Shown here piece by piece: positions 54,571 through 62,131 of a stretch of 64,000 nt of DNA (positions are counted from its first letter, which is position 1; each line of letters starts with the position of its first letter). Under the pieces are notes generated by a model that worked only from the letters and a program-made list of their open reading frames with translations, did no database searches and was not told the origin of the DNA. The translations under genes and the position numbers were made by a program. The DNA comes from Hydrogenovibrio sp. 3SP14C1 (GTDB lineage Bacteria > Pseudomonadota > Gammaproteobacteria > Thiomicrospirales > Thiomicrospiraceae): contig NZ_JARTLM010000007.1 of the NCBI RefSeq assembly GCF_029625905.1, positions 1 through 64,000 on the forward strand. The letters are read 5' to 3'.

Positions 54571-54645
54571 TGGAGCGGGAAACGAGGATCGAACTCGCGA
54601 CCCCAACCTTGGCAAGGTTGTGCTCTACCGCTGAGCTATTCCCGC
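54571..54645 (-). tRNA. tRNA-Gly (GCC)
   Basis: 75 nt including encoded CCA. Acceptor GCGGGAA pairs with TTCCCGC; anticodon loop TTGCCAA gives GCC; T-loop TTCGATC. Lies between the two identical tRNA-Glu genes. Confidence 0.96.
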
Positions 54646-54649
54646 GTAG

Positions 54650-54725
54650 TGGCGTCCCGTAGGGGAGTCGAACCCCTGTTACCGCCGTGAAAGGGCGGTG
54701 TCCTAGGCCTCTAGACGAACGGGAC
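54650..54725 (-). tRNA. tRNA-Glu (TTC), copy 2
   Basis: 76 nt, same sequence as the 54393 copy, with encoded CCA. Only four bases separate it from the tRNA-Gly gene, so they are cut from one transcript. Confidence 0.97.
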
Positions 54726-54838
54726 ACAAAGTTGATTAACCGTGTTAATCTTGTGTATCTCTGGTTTCCCAGTATTTTTCTCAGCTCTTTTTTTAAGTCC
54801 GGCCTAGTGGTCTTAAAACTAAGGAAAATAATCAGATC

Positions 54839-54914
54839 TGGTGGAGCTAAGCGGGATCGAACCGCTGACCTCAACACTGCCAGTGTTGCGCTCTCCCAGC
54901 TGAGCTATAGCCCC
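54839..54914 (-). tRNA. tRNA-Ala (GGC)
   Basis: 76 nt including encoded CCA. Acceptor GGGGCTA pairs with TAGCTCC (one G-T pair); anticodon loop CTGGCAG gives GGC. First tRNA of the leftward cluster Ala-Glu-Gly-Glu downstream of gltX. Confidence 0.96.
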
Positions 54915-55025
54915 CTCGAGCTGATGGCGCGTATTATATAGAATTGGCGTGAGTGGTCAAGCATTTTTTATCAAAAGTGACATACTTTTTAATTTTCAAG
55001 AAAACTTAACCACTTAAGCCTAGGA

Positions 55026-56438
55026 TTACCCGTTAGCCTTTCTTGCTTCGATTGCCTGTAAAGCCAAATCGATTCGTGCCACACACTTCTGTTGGCCGAT
55101 AAGCTCTGCGGTCGCATCAATGGATGGAGACTGCCCTCCTCCTGTAATTGCAACGCGTAATGGCATCCCGACTTTCCCCATACCAACTTCTAGCTCTTCA
55201 GCAGCCTGGTGAATGGCTTCATGAATCTTCTCGGCTTTCCAATCTGTCAATTCGGCAAACTTCTTTTGCACTAAACGTAATGGCTCTTCAGCTACAGAGC
55301 GTAAATGCTTTTTAGCAGCACCGGCTTCAAACTCGGTAAAGTCCTGATAGAAATAAACCGCGCCATCCGCCATCTCAATTAAGGTTTTTGCTCTCTCACG
55401 CAATAAATCAGCAACCTGTGACAATTCCGGTCCCTGCTGAGTATCAATCCCCTTATGACCCATAAACGGCTTTAAGTTGTTAACCAAGTTATCAAGATCA
55501 GTGGTCTGAATATGTTGTTGGTTAATCCAAAGCAACTTTTCCAGATTAAATGTCGAAGGTGACGCGTTGACTGATTCCAAGTCAAACAAATCAATCATTT
55601 CTTGAATCGTAAAAATTTCCTGATCTTTATAAGACCAGCCTAAACGAACCAAGTAATTAAGCAGCGCTTCAGGCAAGAAGCCATCTTCTTTATATTGTAA
55701 AACCGAAACAGCGCCATGACGTTTTGACAAACGACTACCATCTTCACCTAATACCATTGGAATATGAGCAAACTTCGGTGGCTCTGCGCCCAATGCTTTA
55801 TAAAGATTAATTTGGCGTGGGGTATTGTTGATATGGTCATCTCCACGAATAACATGCGTCATCCCCATATCCATATCATCCACCACAACCGTCAAGTTAT
55901 AAGTAGGCGTTCCGTCCGAACGCGCAATGATCAAGTCGTCCAACTCTTTATTGGCAACGGTAATATTCCCCTTCACCAAATCTTCGATGACCACTTCCCC
56001 CTCTTCTGGGTTTTTGAAACGAATCACTGGCTTCACGCCTTCTGGCGGTGTCCCCTCAAAATTACGGAAACGTCCGTCATAACGTGGTTTTTCACCGCGC
56101 GCTTTTTGGGCTTCTCGCATTTCATCAAGCTCTTCACGAGAGGCATAACAATAGTAAGCCAAGTCACGATCCATTAAATCCTGGATAACCGCTTTGTAAC
56201 GATCAAAACGCTCTGTTTGATAAATCGGTCCTTTATCATAATCCAGCCCTAACCACTCCATCCCGTCTAGAATAGCTTTAACAGATGCCTGAGTTGAACG
56301 CTCTATATCCGTATCTTCAATACGTAAGGTAAACTCCCCTTTTTTCTGCTTAGCATAAAGCCATGAAAAAAGCGCTGTACGAACGCCACCAATGTGCAAG
56401 TAGCCCGTTGGGCTGGGAGCAAAGCGAGTTTTGACCAC
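55026..56438 (-). CDS. gltX: Glutamyl-tRNA synthetase
   Basis: 470-residue class I synthetase that charges tRNA-Glu. The HIGH-type motif is HIGG (residues 16-19) in [20 protein letters not shown]; the KMSKS-type motif is [12 protein letters not shown]. The C-terminal anticodon-binding region ends [16 protein letters not shown]. The four tRNA genes downstream on the same strand include two tRNA-Glu genes. The 56439-56728 interval upstream is AT-rich with no gene I can support. Confidence 0.96.
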   Translation of the reverse strand: MVKTRFAPSPTGYLHIGGVRTALFSWLYAKQKKGEFTLRIEDTDIERSTQASVKAILDGMEWLGLDYDKGPIYQTERFDRYKAVIQDLMDRDLAYYCYASREELDEMREAQKARGEKPRYDGRFRNFEGTPPEGVKPVIRFKNPEEGEVVIEDLVKGNITVANKELDDLIIARSDGTPTYNLTVVVDDMDMGMTHVIRGDDHINNTPRQINLYKALGAEPPKFAHIPMVLGEDGSRLSKRHGAVSVLQYKEDGFLPEALLNYLVRLGWSYKDQEIFTIQEMIDLFDLESVNASPSTFNLEKLLWINQQHIQTTDLDNLVNNLKPFMGHKGIDTQQGPELSQVADLLRERAKTLIEMADGAVYFYQDFTEFEAGAAKKHLRSVAEEPLRLVQKKFAELTDWKAEKIHEAIHQAAEELEVGMGKVGMPLRVAITGGGQSPSIDATAELIGQQKCVARIDLALQAIEARKANG

Positions 56439-56728
56439 AAAAATCTCCTAAATAATTTGGTCGTCTTTCTGACAAAGACAAATATTCAAAAATGTAGGCA
56501 TATTATAAAGGGAATAGCCTTTCGATTGTGCGCTGAATTAAAAATATCAATGCATCTTTTATTAGAAAAGAAACTGCCTTACTTAATGTCCAAATCATCC
56601 ACGACATGTTTAACACATCGTTTCCATTCAGGATTCTTAAAAGTAAACACTTTGTCTTTATAATACAATGATCAAAACAAATACGATCTACAATCACCTG
56701 CTACTAATTTAAAAGGACAGTCTTCACA

Positions 56729-58534
56729 ATGCCGGATATTCAGTATCGAATTAGCCCAGCCAATCCAAATGCTCATTTATTTACAGTCACGCTTGAAATC
56801 GCTTCACCCAATCCAAATGGCCAAACCGTCAGTTTGCCTAACTGGATTCCCGGCAGCTATTTAATTCGAGACTTCTCCAAGCATATTATTGGCTTACACG
56901 CTAAAACTGACTCTGGTACCCCGCTGTCCTTAACCCCGATTGATAAGTCAACCTGGCAACTGGAACCCATCAATGAACCCGTTGTTCTATCTTATGAGGT
57001 TTATGCATGGGATCTTTCCGTACGAGGCGCGCACTTTGACACCACCCATGCTTTCTTTAATGGCACCTCGGTATTTTTAGCAGTCGATGGTCAGCGTGAA
57101 AAACCATGTCATGTCGAATTAACACAGTCGGAACACGCACAGACTGAAAACTGGCAAGTCGCCACCACACTCCCTAAAAAACAAACCGATAAATCCGGTT
57201 ATGGTGATTATGTCGCCAAAGATTATTTGGATTTAATCGAATACCCGGTAGAAATGGGGAACTTCCACTGCTTGGAATTTACCGCCTGTGGCATTCCTCA
57301 TCGCATGGCGTTAACGGGGCGTATTGAAATCGACCGTCTAGATAAAACACGACTGATCAACGACCTCACGCGCATCTGTGAAACCGAGCTTAACTTGTTT
57401 GGAAACCCCTACCCAATTGAGCAATATTTATTTCAAGTCACCGTCACCGAAAAAGATTATGGTGGCTTAGAACATATGGATTCGACCGCTTTGATTTGCG
57501 CCCGATCTGACTTGCCTTATTTAAGCGATGAAAAACCTACTGATGGTTATATCCAATTCCTAGAACTTTGCTCTCACGAGTATTTCCATACATGGAATGT
57601 CAAACGCATTCGACCAGAGGTTTACCAAGCTCCGCTGTTAGACAAACCCGTTTTCACCAATCAACTTTGGTGGTTTGAAGGTATTACCTCTTTTTATGAT
57701 CTGCAAATTTTGAACCGCGCCGGCATTTTAGACAATGCCACCTACCTGGATCGTTTGGCCAAAGAAATGACCCGTGTCTATCGTATGCCTGGTCGTTTCA
57801 AACAATCAGTGGCTGAATCCAGCCTTATGACTTGGACCAAGTTCTATCAACAGGATGAAAATGCACCGAATGCGATTGTCAGCTACTACACCAAAGGCAG
57901 TTTATTGGCTTTAGGCTTAGACCTAACCATTCGCGCCGGCACCCACAATCAAAAATCGTTGGATGACGTTCTGCTGACTTTGTGGCAAACCTACGGCGTT
58001 CCCCGCAAAGGCATCAAAGAAGGTGAAATCGAAACGCTATGCTCAGAAATTTCCGGCATTGATTTAACCGATTTTTTTGATCGCCACCTATTCGGCACAG
58101 AAGACATTCACTTTGAAGCATTATTCGCTAAATTCGGAATCGATTTCACACTGCGCCCCGCCGCCAATGTTAAAGATCCGGGTGGGAAAACGGATCATAA
58201 AACGTTCCCACCTCAGCTGGGCGCGAATTTAATCAATACAGAGCATCAAACCGTTCGACTCAGCCATGCCTGGAATGACCAACCCGCTAAATTAGCAGGC
58301 TTAGCTTCCGGTGATGAAATCATTGCATTAAACGGGTTTAAAATCAGCAACATTCAAGGGCTGGAAGATTACTTAAGACGTCATCAAGTGGGTGATCGCA
58401 TTCAGTGTCATTACTTCCGCCGTGATGAACTGTATGAAACCCATCTGGAGCTCACCTCCCCCATACAGGATCGAGTGTTATTAGAACACGCACAAAACGC
58501 ACAGAAAGAGGTCTTAGAATGGTTGACGCATTAA
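56729..58534 (+). CDS. M61-family metallopeptidase with PDZ domain
   Basis: 601 residues resembling glycyl aminopeptidases. The zinc motif is HEYFHTWNVKRIRPE (His283, Glu284, His287), with the further ligand Glu likely in WWFEGITSFYD. A beta-rich N-terminal domain precedes it, and a PDZ domain lies near 490-580 (AWNDQPAKLAGLASGDEIIALNGFKI). No signal peptide is evident, so it probably acts in the cytoplasm. Overlaps slyX by 16 bp, suggesting coupling. Confidence 0.88.
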   Translation: MPDIQYRISPANPNAHLFTVTLEIASPNPNGQTVSLPNWIPGSYLIRDFSKHIIGLHAKTDSGTPLSLTPIDKSTWQLEPINEPVVLSYEVYAWDLSVRGAHFDTTHAFFNGTSVFLAVDGQREKPCHVELTQSEHAQTENWQVATTLPKKQTDKSGYGDYVAKDYLDLIEYPVEMGNFHCLEFTACGIPHRMALTGRIEIDRLDKTRLINDLTRICETELNLFGNPYPIEQYLFQVTVTEKDYGGLEHMDSTALICARSDLPYLSDEKPTDGYIQFLELCSHEYFHTWNVKRIRPEVYQAPLLDKPVFTNQLWWFEGITSFYDLQILNRAGILDNATYLDRLAKEMTRVYRMPGRFKQSVAESSLMTWTKFYQQDENAPNAIVSYYTKGSLLALGLDLTIRAGTHNQKSLDDVLLTLWQTYGVPRKGIKEGEIETLCSEISGIDLTDFFDRHLFGTEDIHFEALFAKFGIDFTLRPAANVKDPGGKTDHKTFPPQLGANLINTEHQTVRLSHAWNDQPAKLAGLASGDEIIALNGFKISNIQGLEDYLRRHQVGDRIQCHYFRRDELYETHLELTSPIQDRVLLEHAQNAQKEVLEWLTH

Positions 58535-58764
58535 AAGAACAACTCGTTGATTTAACAGAAAAAGTACACGATTTAGAAGTCAGTTCTGCCTATCAAGAAG
58601 ATGTAATTGAACATCTTAATAAGACGATTGGCAAACAACACCAAGATATTCAGCAACTGCAAGCACAGATTCGATTATTGTCAGATATTCTAAAGACAAT
58701 AAAGAATGAAACCGATTCAGGCATTAAACTCCCCAGTGAAGAAATGCCACCGCCCCACTATTAA
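58519..58764 (+). CDS. slyX: SlyX-family protein
   Basis: 81 residues, a short coiled coil (ALKEQLVDLTEKVHDLEVSS, then VIEHLNKTIGKQHQDIQQL) and the typical end LPSEEMPPPHY. SlyX proteins are common in gammaproteobacteria; their function is not settled. The gene starts inside the end of the peptidase gene and is followed by a strong palindromic terminator. Confidence 0.88.
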   Translation: MVDALKEQLVDLTEKVHDLEVSSAYQEDVIEHLNKTIGKQHQDIQQLQAQIRLLSDILKTIKNETDSGIKLPSEEMPPPHY

Positions 58765-58783
58765 GAAAATGATTGCTTAATAT

Positions 58784-58811
58784 AAAAAACCGCCAGGCCT
58801 GGCGGTTTTTT
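58784..58811. terminator. Bidirectional terminator, CCAGGCCTGG core
   Basis: A perfect 28-bp palindrome with CCAGGCCTGG at 58793-58802, CCG/CGG extensions and A6/T6 flanks, between convergent slyX and the transporter gene. Same design as 7233 and 42088. Confidence 0.85.
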
Positions 58812-58831
58812 GTTTTTATTGCTTGATACGT

Positions 58832-59755
58832 TTATGGCTCTCGTTTCTGCAAATCTTTTCTTTGCCAATAAGCCGCCAAGAGCGATCCTGAGATATTGTG
58901 CCACACACTAAACAAGGCACCGGGTAACGCACTCATCGCGCTAAAGTACTTCAACGCCAAGGCCACGCTCAGCCCCGAGTTCTGCATCCCCACTTCAATC
59001 GCCACCGTGCGCGCAGTTTTTTCATCAAAGCCAACCAATTTACTAATGCCATAACCCGAGATTAACCCAATCGCATTATGGGTAATCACTGCCAAGGCCA
59101 ACATCCAAACAATGCTTTGAAGCTGAAGATGATTCAACGCCACCACAATTGCGATAATAAAGATAATCGCAAACATAGAAAACACCGGCAAAATTGGCTG
59201 AATCAACTGCAATGGTTTGGCGAAAAAATGATTGAGTAGCAATCCCACTGAAATAGGCAACAAAATCAGCTGAACCAGACTCATCAACATTCCCCAAGCT
59301 GGCACAGAAACCGTTTCATTCAAATAAAACCAAGTCAAAAAGGGTAACAACACAATCGCGCATAAGGTAGAAACCAGCGTCATACTCACTGACAACGCCA
59401 CATTGCCCTTCACCAAATATGTCATTACATTAGAGGCCGTTCCACCTGCTGTGGCACCCACCAACATCAAGCCGATGGTTAAATCTTGAGACAGGTTCAA
59501 CACCTGTGCCAATCCCAACGCGGCCAATGGCATCACCACAAACTGAATCCCAACACCCAATGCCACTGCACTTTTGCGTTGCAACACCTCTGCAAAATCT
59601 TGCCAACGTAAAGTCATGCCCATGCCCAACATCACGGCCATTAACAACGGTACAATAGACGATTTCAGCTCTACCAATGGTTCTGGAAAAATCAACGCAT
59701 ACGCTGAAAAAATCAACACCCAAACAGGAAAAAGGTAAATCGAAAAAATCGCCAT
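58832..59755 (-). CDS. Bile acid:sodium symporter family transporter
   Basis: 307 residues with about nine to ten hydrophobic helices (first at about 4-22). The segments GATAGGTASNVMTYLVKGNVAL and ARTVAIEVGMQNSGLSVALA are the two crossover motifs typical of the BASS family. Bacterial members move organic acids such as pantoate or pyruvate with sodium; the substrate here cannot be told. It is 18 bp after the 59774 gene on the same strand. Confidence 0.85.
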   Translation of the reverse strand: MAIFSIYLFPVWVLIFSAYALIFPEPLVELKSSIVPLLMAVMLGMGMTLRWQDFAEVLQRKSAVALGVGIQFVVMPLAALGLAQVLNLSQDLTIGLMLVGATAGGTASNVMTYLVKGNVALSVSMTLVSTLCAIVLLPFLTWFYLNETVSVPAWGMLMSLVQLILLPISVGLLLNHFFAKPLQLIQPILPVFSMFAIIFIIAIVVALNHLQLQSIVWMLALAVITHNAIGLISGYGISKLVGFDEKTARTVAIEVGMQNSGLSVALALKYFSAMSALPGALFSVWHNISGSLLAAYWQRKDLQKREP

Positions 59756-59773
59756 GAAGACTCCGTTGCTCCG

Positions 59774-60232
59774 TTAATGTTTTACAGACTGCTCATCCGG
59801 CGGCGTTAATTTCAAGAAAAGGCCTAAAGCTGCCAACAGGAAGGCTGTGCTAATGATAATAGCGACAGGATAATATAAATTACCCGCTAGGTCTAATTGG
59901 CTGTACTTAATGACCATAATCAACCCTTCCAATGATAAAGCAACACAAACCGTTCCAATAAAGCGCGGCAAAGTCCGTCTTAACATCGTAATCACGCCAT
60001 GTTCTGCCGCACTGCTGCCATATTCCGCACAAATCACTGTTGCCAGTTCAAACACCGCCAACGAAATAATGCCCCCATTGATGAGCTTTATTAAAATCTG
60101 CATCAAGTCTGTGCCATTGCGAATATCATCAAACACAATCACCAGCATCGACACCACTATGGCCGCCGACAGACTGTAGAATAATAACGAAAATAATTTG
60201 GCAAACATTTCACGCGCTGAAAGATTCAACAT
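59774..60232 (-). CDS. Small membrane protein, function unknown
   Basis: 152 residues from the ATG at 60232, preceded by GGGTGG; a longer frame to 60295 lacks such a site. Four hydrophobic helices at about 12-34, 45-62, 88-110 and 117-138. Residues LSLEGLIMVIKYSQLDLAGN link helices three and four. Probably co-transcribed with the BASS transporter downstream. The 60296-60599 gap beyond it is AT-rich and shows no gene. Confidence 0.6.
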   Translation of the reverse strand: MLNLSAREMFAKLFSLLFYSLSAAIVVSMLVIVFDDIRNGTDLMQILIKLINGGIISLAVFELATVICAEYGSSAAEHGVITMLRRTLPRFIGTVCVALSLEGLIMVIKYSQLDLAGNLYYPVAIIISTAFLLAALGLFLKLTPPDEQSVKH

Positions 60233-60599
60233 TGATCCACCCTTTTTTATTTTTAGTATTTTGGTTTCTACTTTATAAATAATAATCCTTATCAAAAAGG
60301 GATTGCTTCAAAGCACATCACTGCAAAATAGTCTAAAAGAGAGAGTCTCCAAAATTCTTAAAACAAGCTTACAATAGAATTAACAGCCTGTTTTAAGCTG
60401 TTTTAATTAAAAAACCCCTATGCTTATTTTAATTTTTTAAAAGTAAAATCATAACCTTATATTTGAAATGCAACTAACCATATCCACCATTAAACAAGGC
60501 TTTATCCTATCATTCTGAAACCACAGCAAATATCTTATGGAAAATACACAAAAAGCTTTGAAAAAGGATTCGTTTTGTTCAGAATGACACTTTTTAAAA

Positions 60600-60896
60600 T
60601 TAACGTAACGACTTTTCCCAGATCACATGATCATAATTACGATTTGCAGCATCCAATAACTCTAATAGCGGTTGTGCACGGTGCGCCAAACTCACAGAAT
60701 CATTATCCCAGTCATCACCTGATTGTGCGCTGGGGCTGGTGACCGCTTCACTTAATTTGTTGAGAGCCCGCTCAACTTCTTCTTCAGTTAACGCGCCTGG
60801 CACGCTGGCGCTGTGCCCCATTAACCCAATCAACTTAACTGCCAAATTGTCAAACATGCTGACGTCTGCATGATGTTTCGTTTGAAAAATAATCAT
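60600..60896 (-). CDS. DUF1840-like protein
   Basis: 98 residues from the ATG at 60896, chosen for the strong CAGGAGTG upstream; the frame continues to 61007 but without support. The pattern MIIFQTKHHADVSMFDNLAV, a GLMGHSASVPGALTEEEVERAL middle and a SLAHRAQPLLELLDAA end matches DUF1840 proteins as I recall them. Function unknown. The 60897-61222 interval upstream is AT-rich; it should hold promoters for this gene and the divergent 61223 gene, but I could not fix them. Confidence 0.65.
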   Translation of the reverse strand: MIIFQTKHHADVSMFDNLAVKLIGLMGHSASVPGALTEEEVERALNKLSEAVTSPSAQSGDDWDNDSVSLAHRAQPLLELLDAANRNYDHVIWEKSLR

Positions 60897-61222
60897 TTTT
60901 TCACTCCTGTTTAACCACATAGTCAATATGCCATATCCGACATAAAACTCTTTTTTGATTGTCTTAATGGTAACTAAGCCCAAAATATTAAAACGCTTTA
61001 TCACCATAATGTTAACGCTAGAGTGTACACAAGCCTCACCACTTAAAACAAGGGCACAACCACCGGTCGCGTATTACGTATTTTCTCCACACCGCAATAT
61101 ATTTTGCGTTAATATACCCTTATTAATAGTAAGATTTTGTGCAACCAAAGTGTCCGTAAAGTTGGGCTTGCCTCAATGAACATAAAAAGAACTGTACCAC
61201 CCTTTTATTTTAAGGATACCGA

Positions 61223-62131
61223 ATGAAGCCGTTTTTAACGCTGGCCCTATTAGTAGTCATAACATTAACAGGCTGTGATCAAAATAACAGCACTGATACG
61301 ACCCTTTCTTACAGCCAAACACCGTCAAAAACTGCTATTACCGTATACCGCTTTGCCGTGCATCCATTACATAACCCCCAAAAACTCATTGAAACTTACC
61401 AACCGATGATTAATGAACTTAATCAACATCTAGACGGTGCACGCATTGAATTAGAAGCCTCACGTGATTACCAAGTTTATGAAGATAAAATTGATCGGCG
61501 TGAACCGGCATTTTTATTGCCCAACCCATGGCAAACCTTAGTCGCTATGGAAAAAGGGTATCGTGTGATTGTGATGGCCGGAAATCCCAACGACTTTAAA
61601 GGGATATTTATTGTCCGCAAAGATGGCAATATTCATACACCGCAGGACTTAGTCGGAAAAATCGTTGCATACCCTTCTCCTACAGCGTTAGCCGCTGCAA
61701 TCATGCCACAGTATTTTTTATATCAGGCCGGGTTGAATATCAATAAAGACATCCAGAATAATTATGTTGGCTCACAAGAATCTTCGATTATGAATGTGTA
61801 TCTTGGTTCAGCTACTGCGGGCGCAACCTGGCCACCTCCTTGGCGCGCATTTAAAAAAGATAACCCGCAAGCAGCCGCACAGCTTGAAGTGATTTGGCAA
61901 ACTGAACCTTTATTGAATAATTCAGTGATGGTTCGTGATGATGTGCCACCGACGTTGGCTGAGCAAGTAAGAAAGTATTTGTTAAATCTGCACCAAAGGA
62001 ACCAAGGTCAGCAAATTTTAGCGGGGATGGAAACAGAACAATTTTATGCGGCTGATAATGCCCGTTATGACTTGGTGCGAGACTATGTTAAACGTTTTGA
62101 GCAAGATGTAAGGCTGGTGAGGCAGCCGTGA
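61223..62131 (+). CDS. PhnD-like periplasmic binding lipoprotein
   Basis: 302 residues with a lipobox (TLTGC, Cys18). The domain begins YRFAVHPLHNPQKLIETYQPMI and has KIVAYPSPTALAAAIMPQYF, the phosphate/phosphonate-binding type. No ABC permease or ATPase follows; instead its stop overlaps the GTG start of a PAS-GGDEF-EAL gene (GTGA). Such a pairing suggests a sensor: the lipoprotein binds a ligand and signals to the membrane regulator. Confidence 0.82.
   Translation: MKPFLTLALLVVITLTGCDQNNSTDTTLSYSQTPSKTAITVYRFAVHPLHNPQKLIETYQPMINELNQHLDGARIELEASRDYQVYEDKIDRREPAFLLPNPWQTLVAMEKGYRVIVMAGNPNDFKGIFIVRKDGNIHTPQDLVGKIVAYPSPTALAAAIMPQYFLYQAGLNINKDIQNNYVGSQESSIMNVYLGSATAGATWPPPWRAFKKDNPQAAAQLEVIWQTEPLLNNSVMVRDDVPPTLAEQVRKYLLNLHQRNQGQQILAGMETEQFYAADNARYDLVRDYVKRFEQDVRLVRQP

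Noticed and set aside
54237-54941. Frames such as MSRSSRGLGHRPFTAVTGV that run across the tRNA cluster.
   Set aside because: They are translations of the tRNA genes and repeat because the two tRNA-Glu copies are identical.
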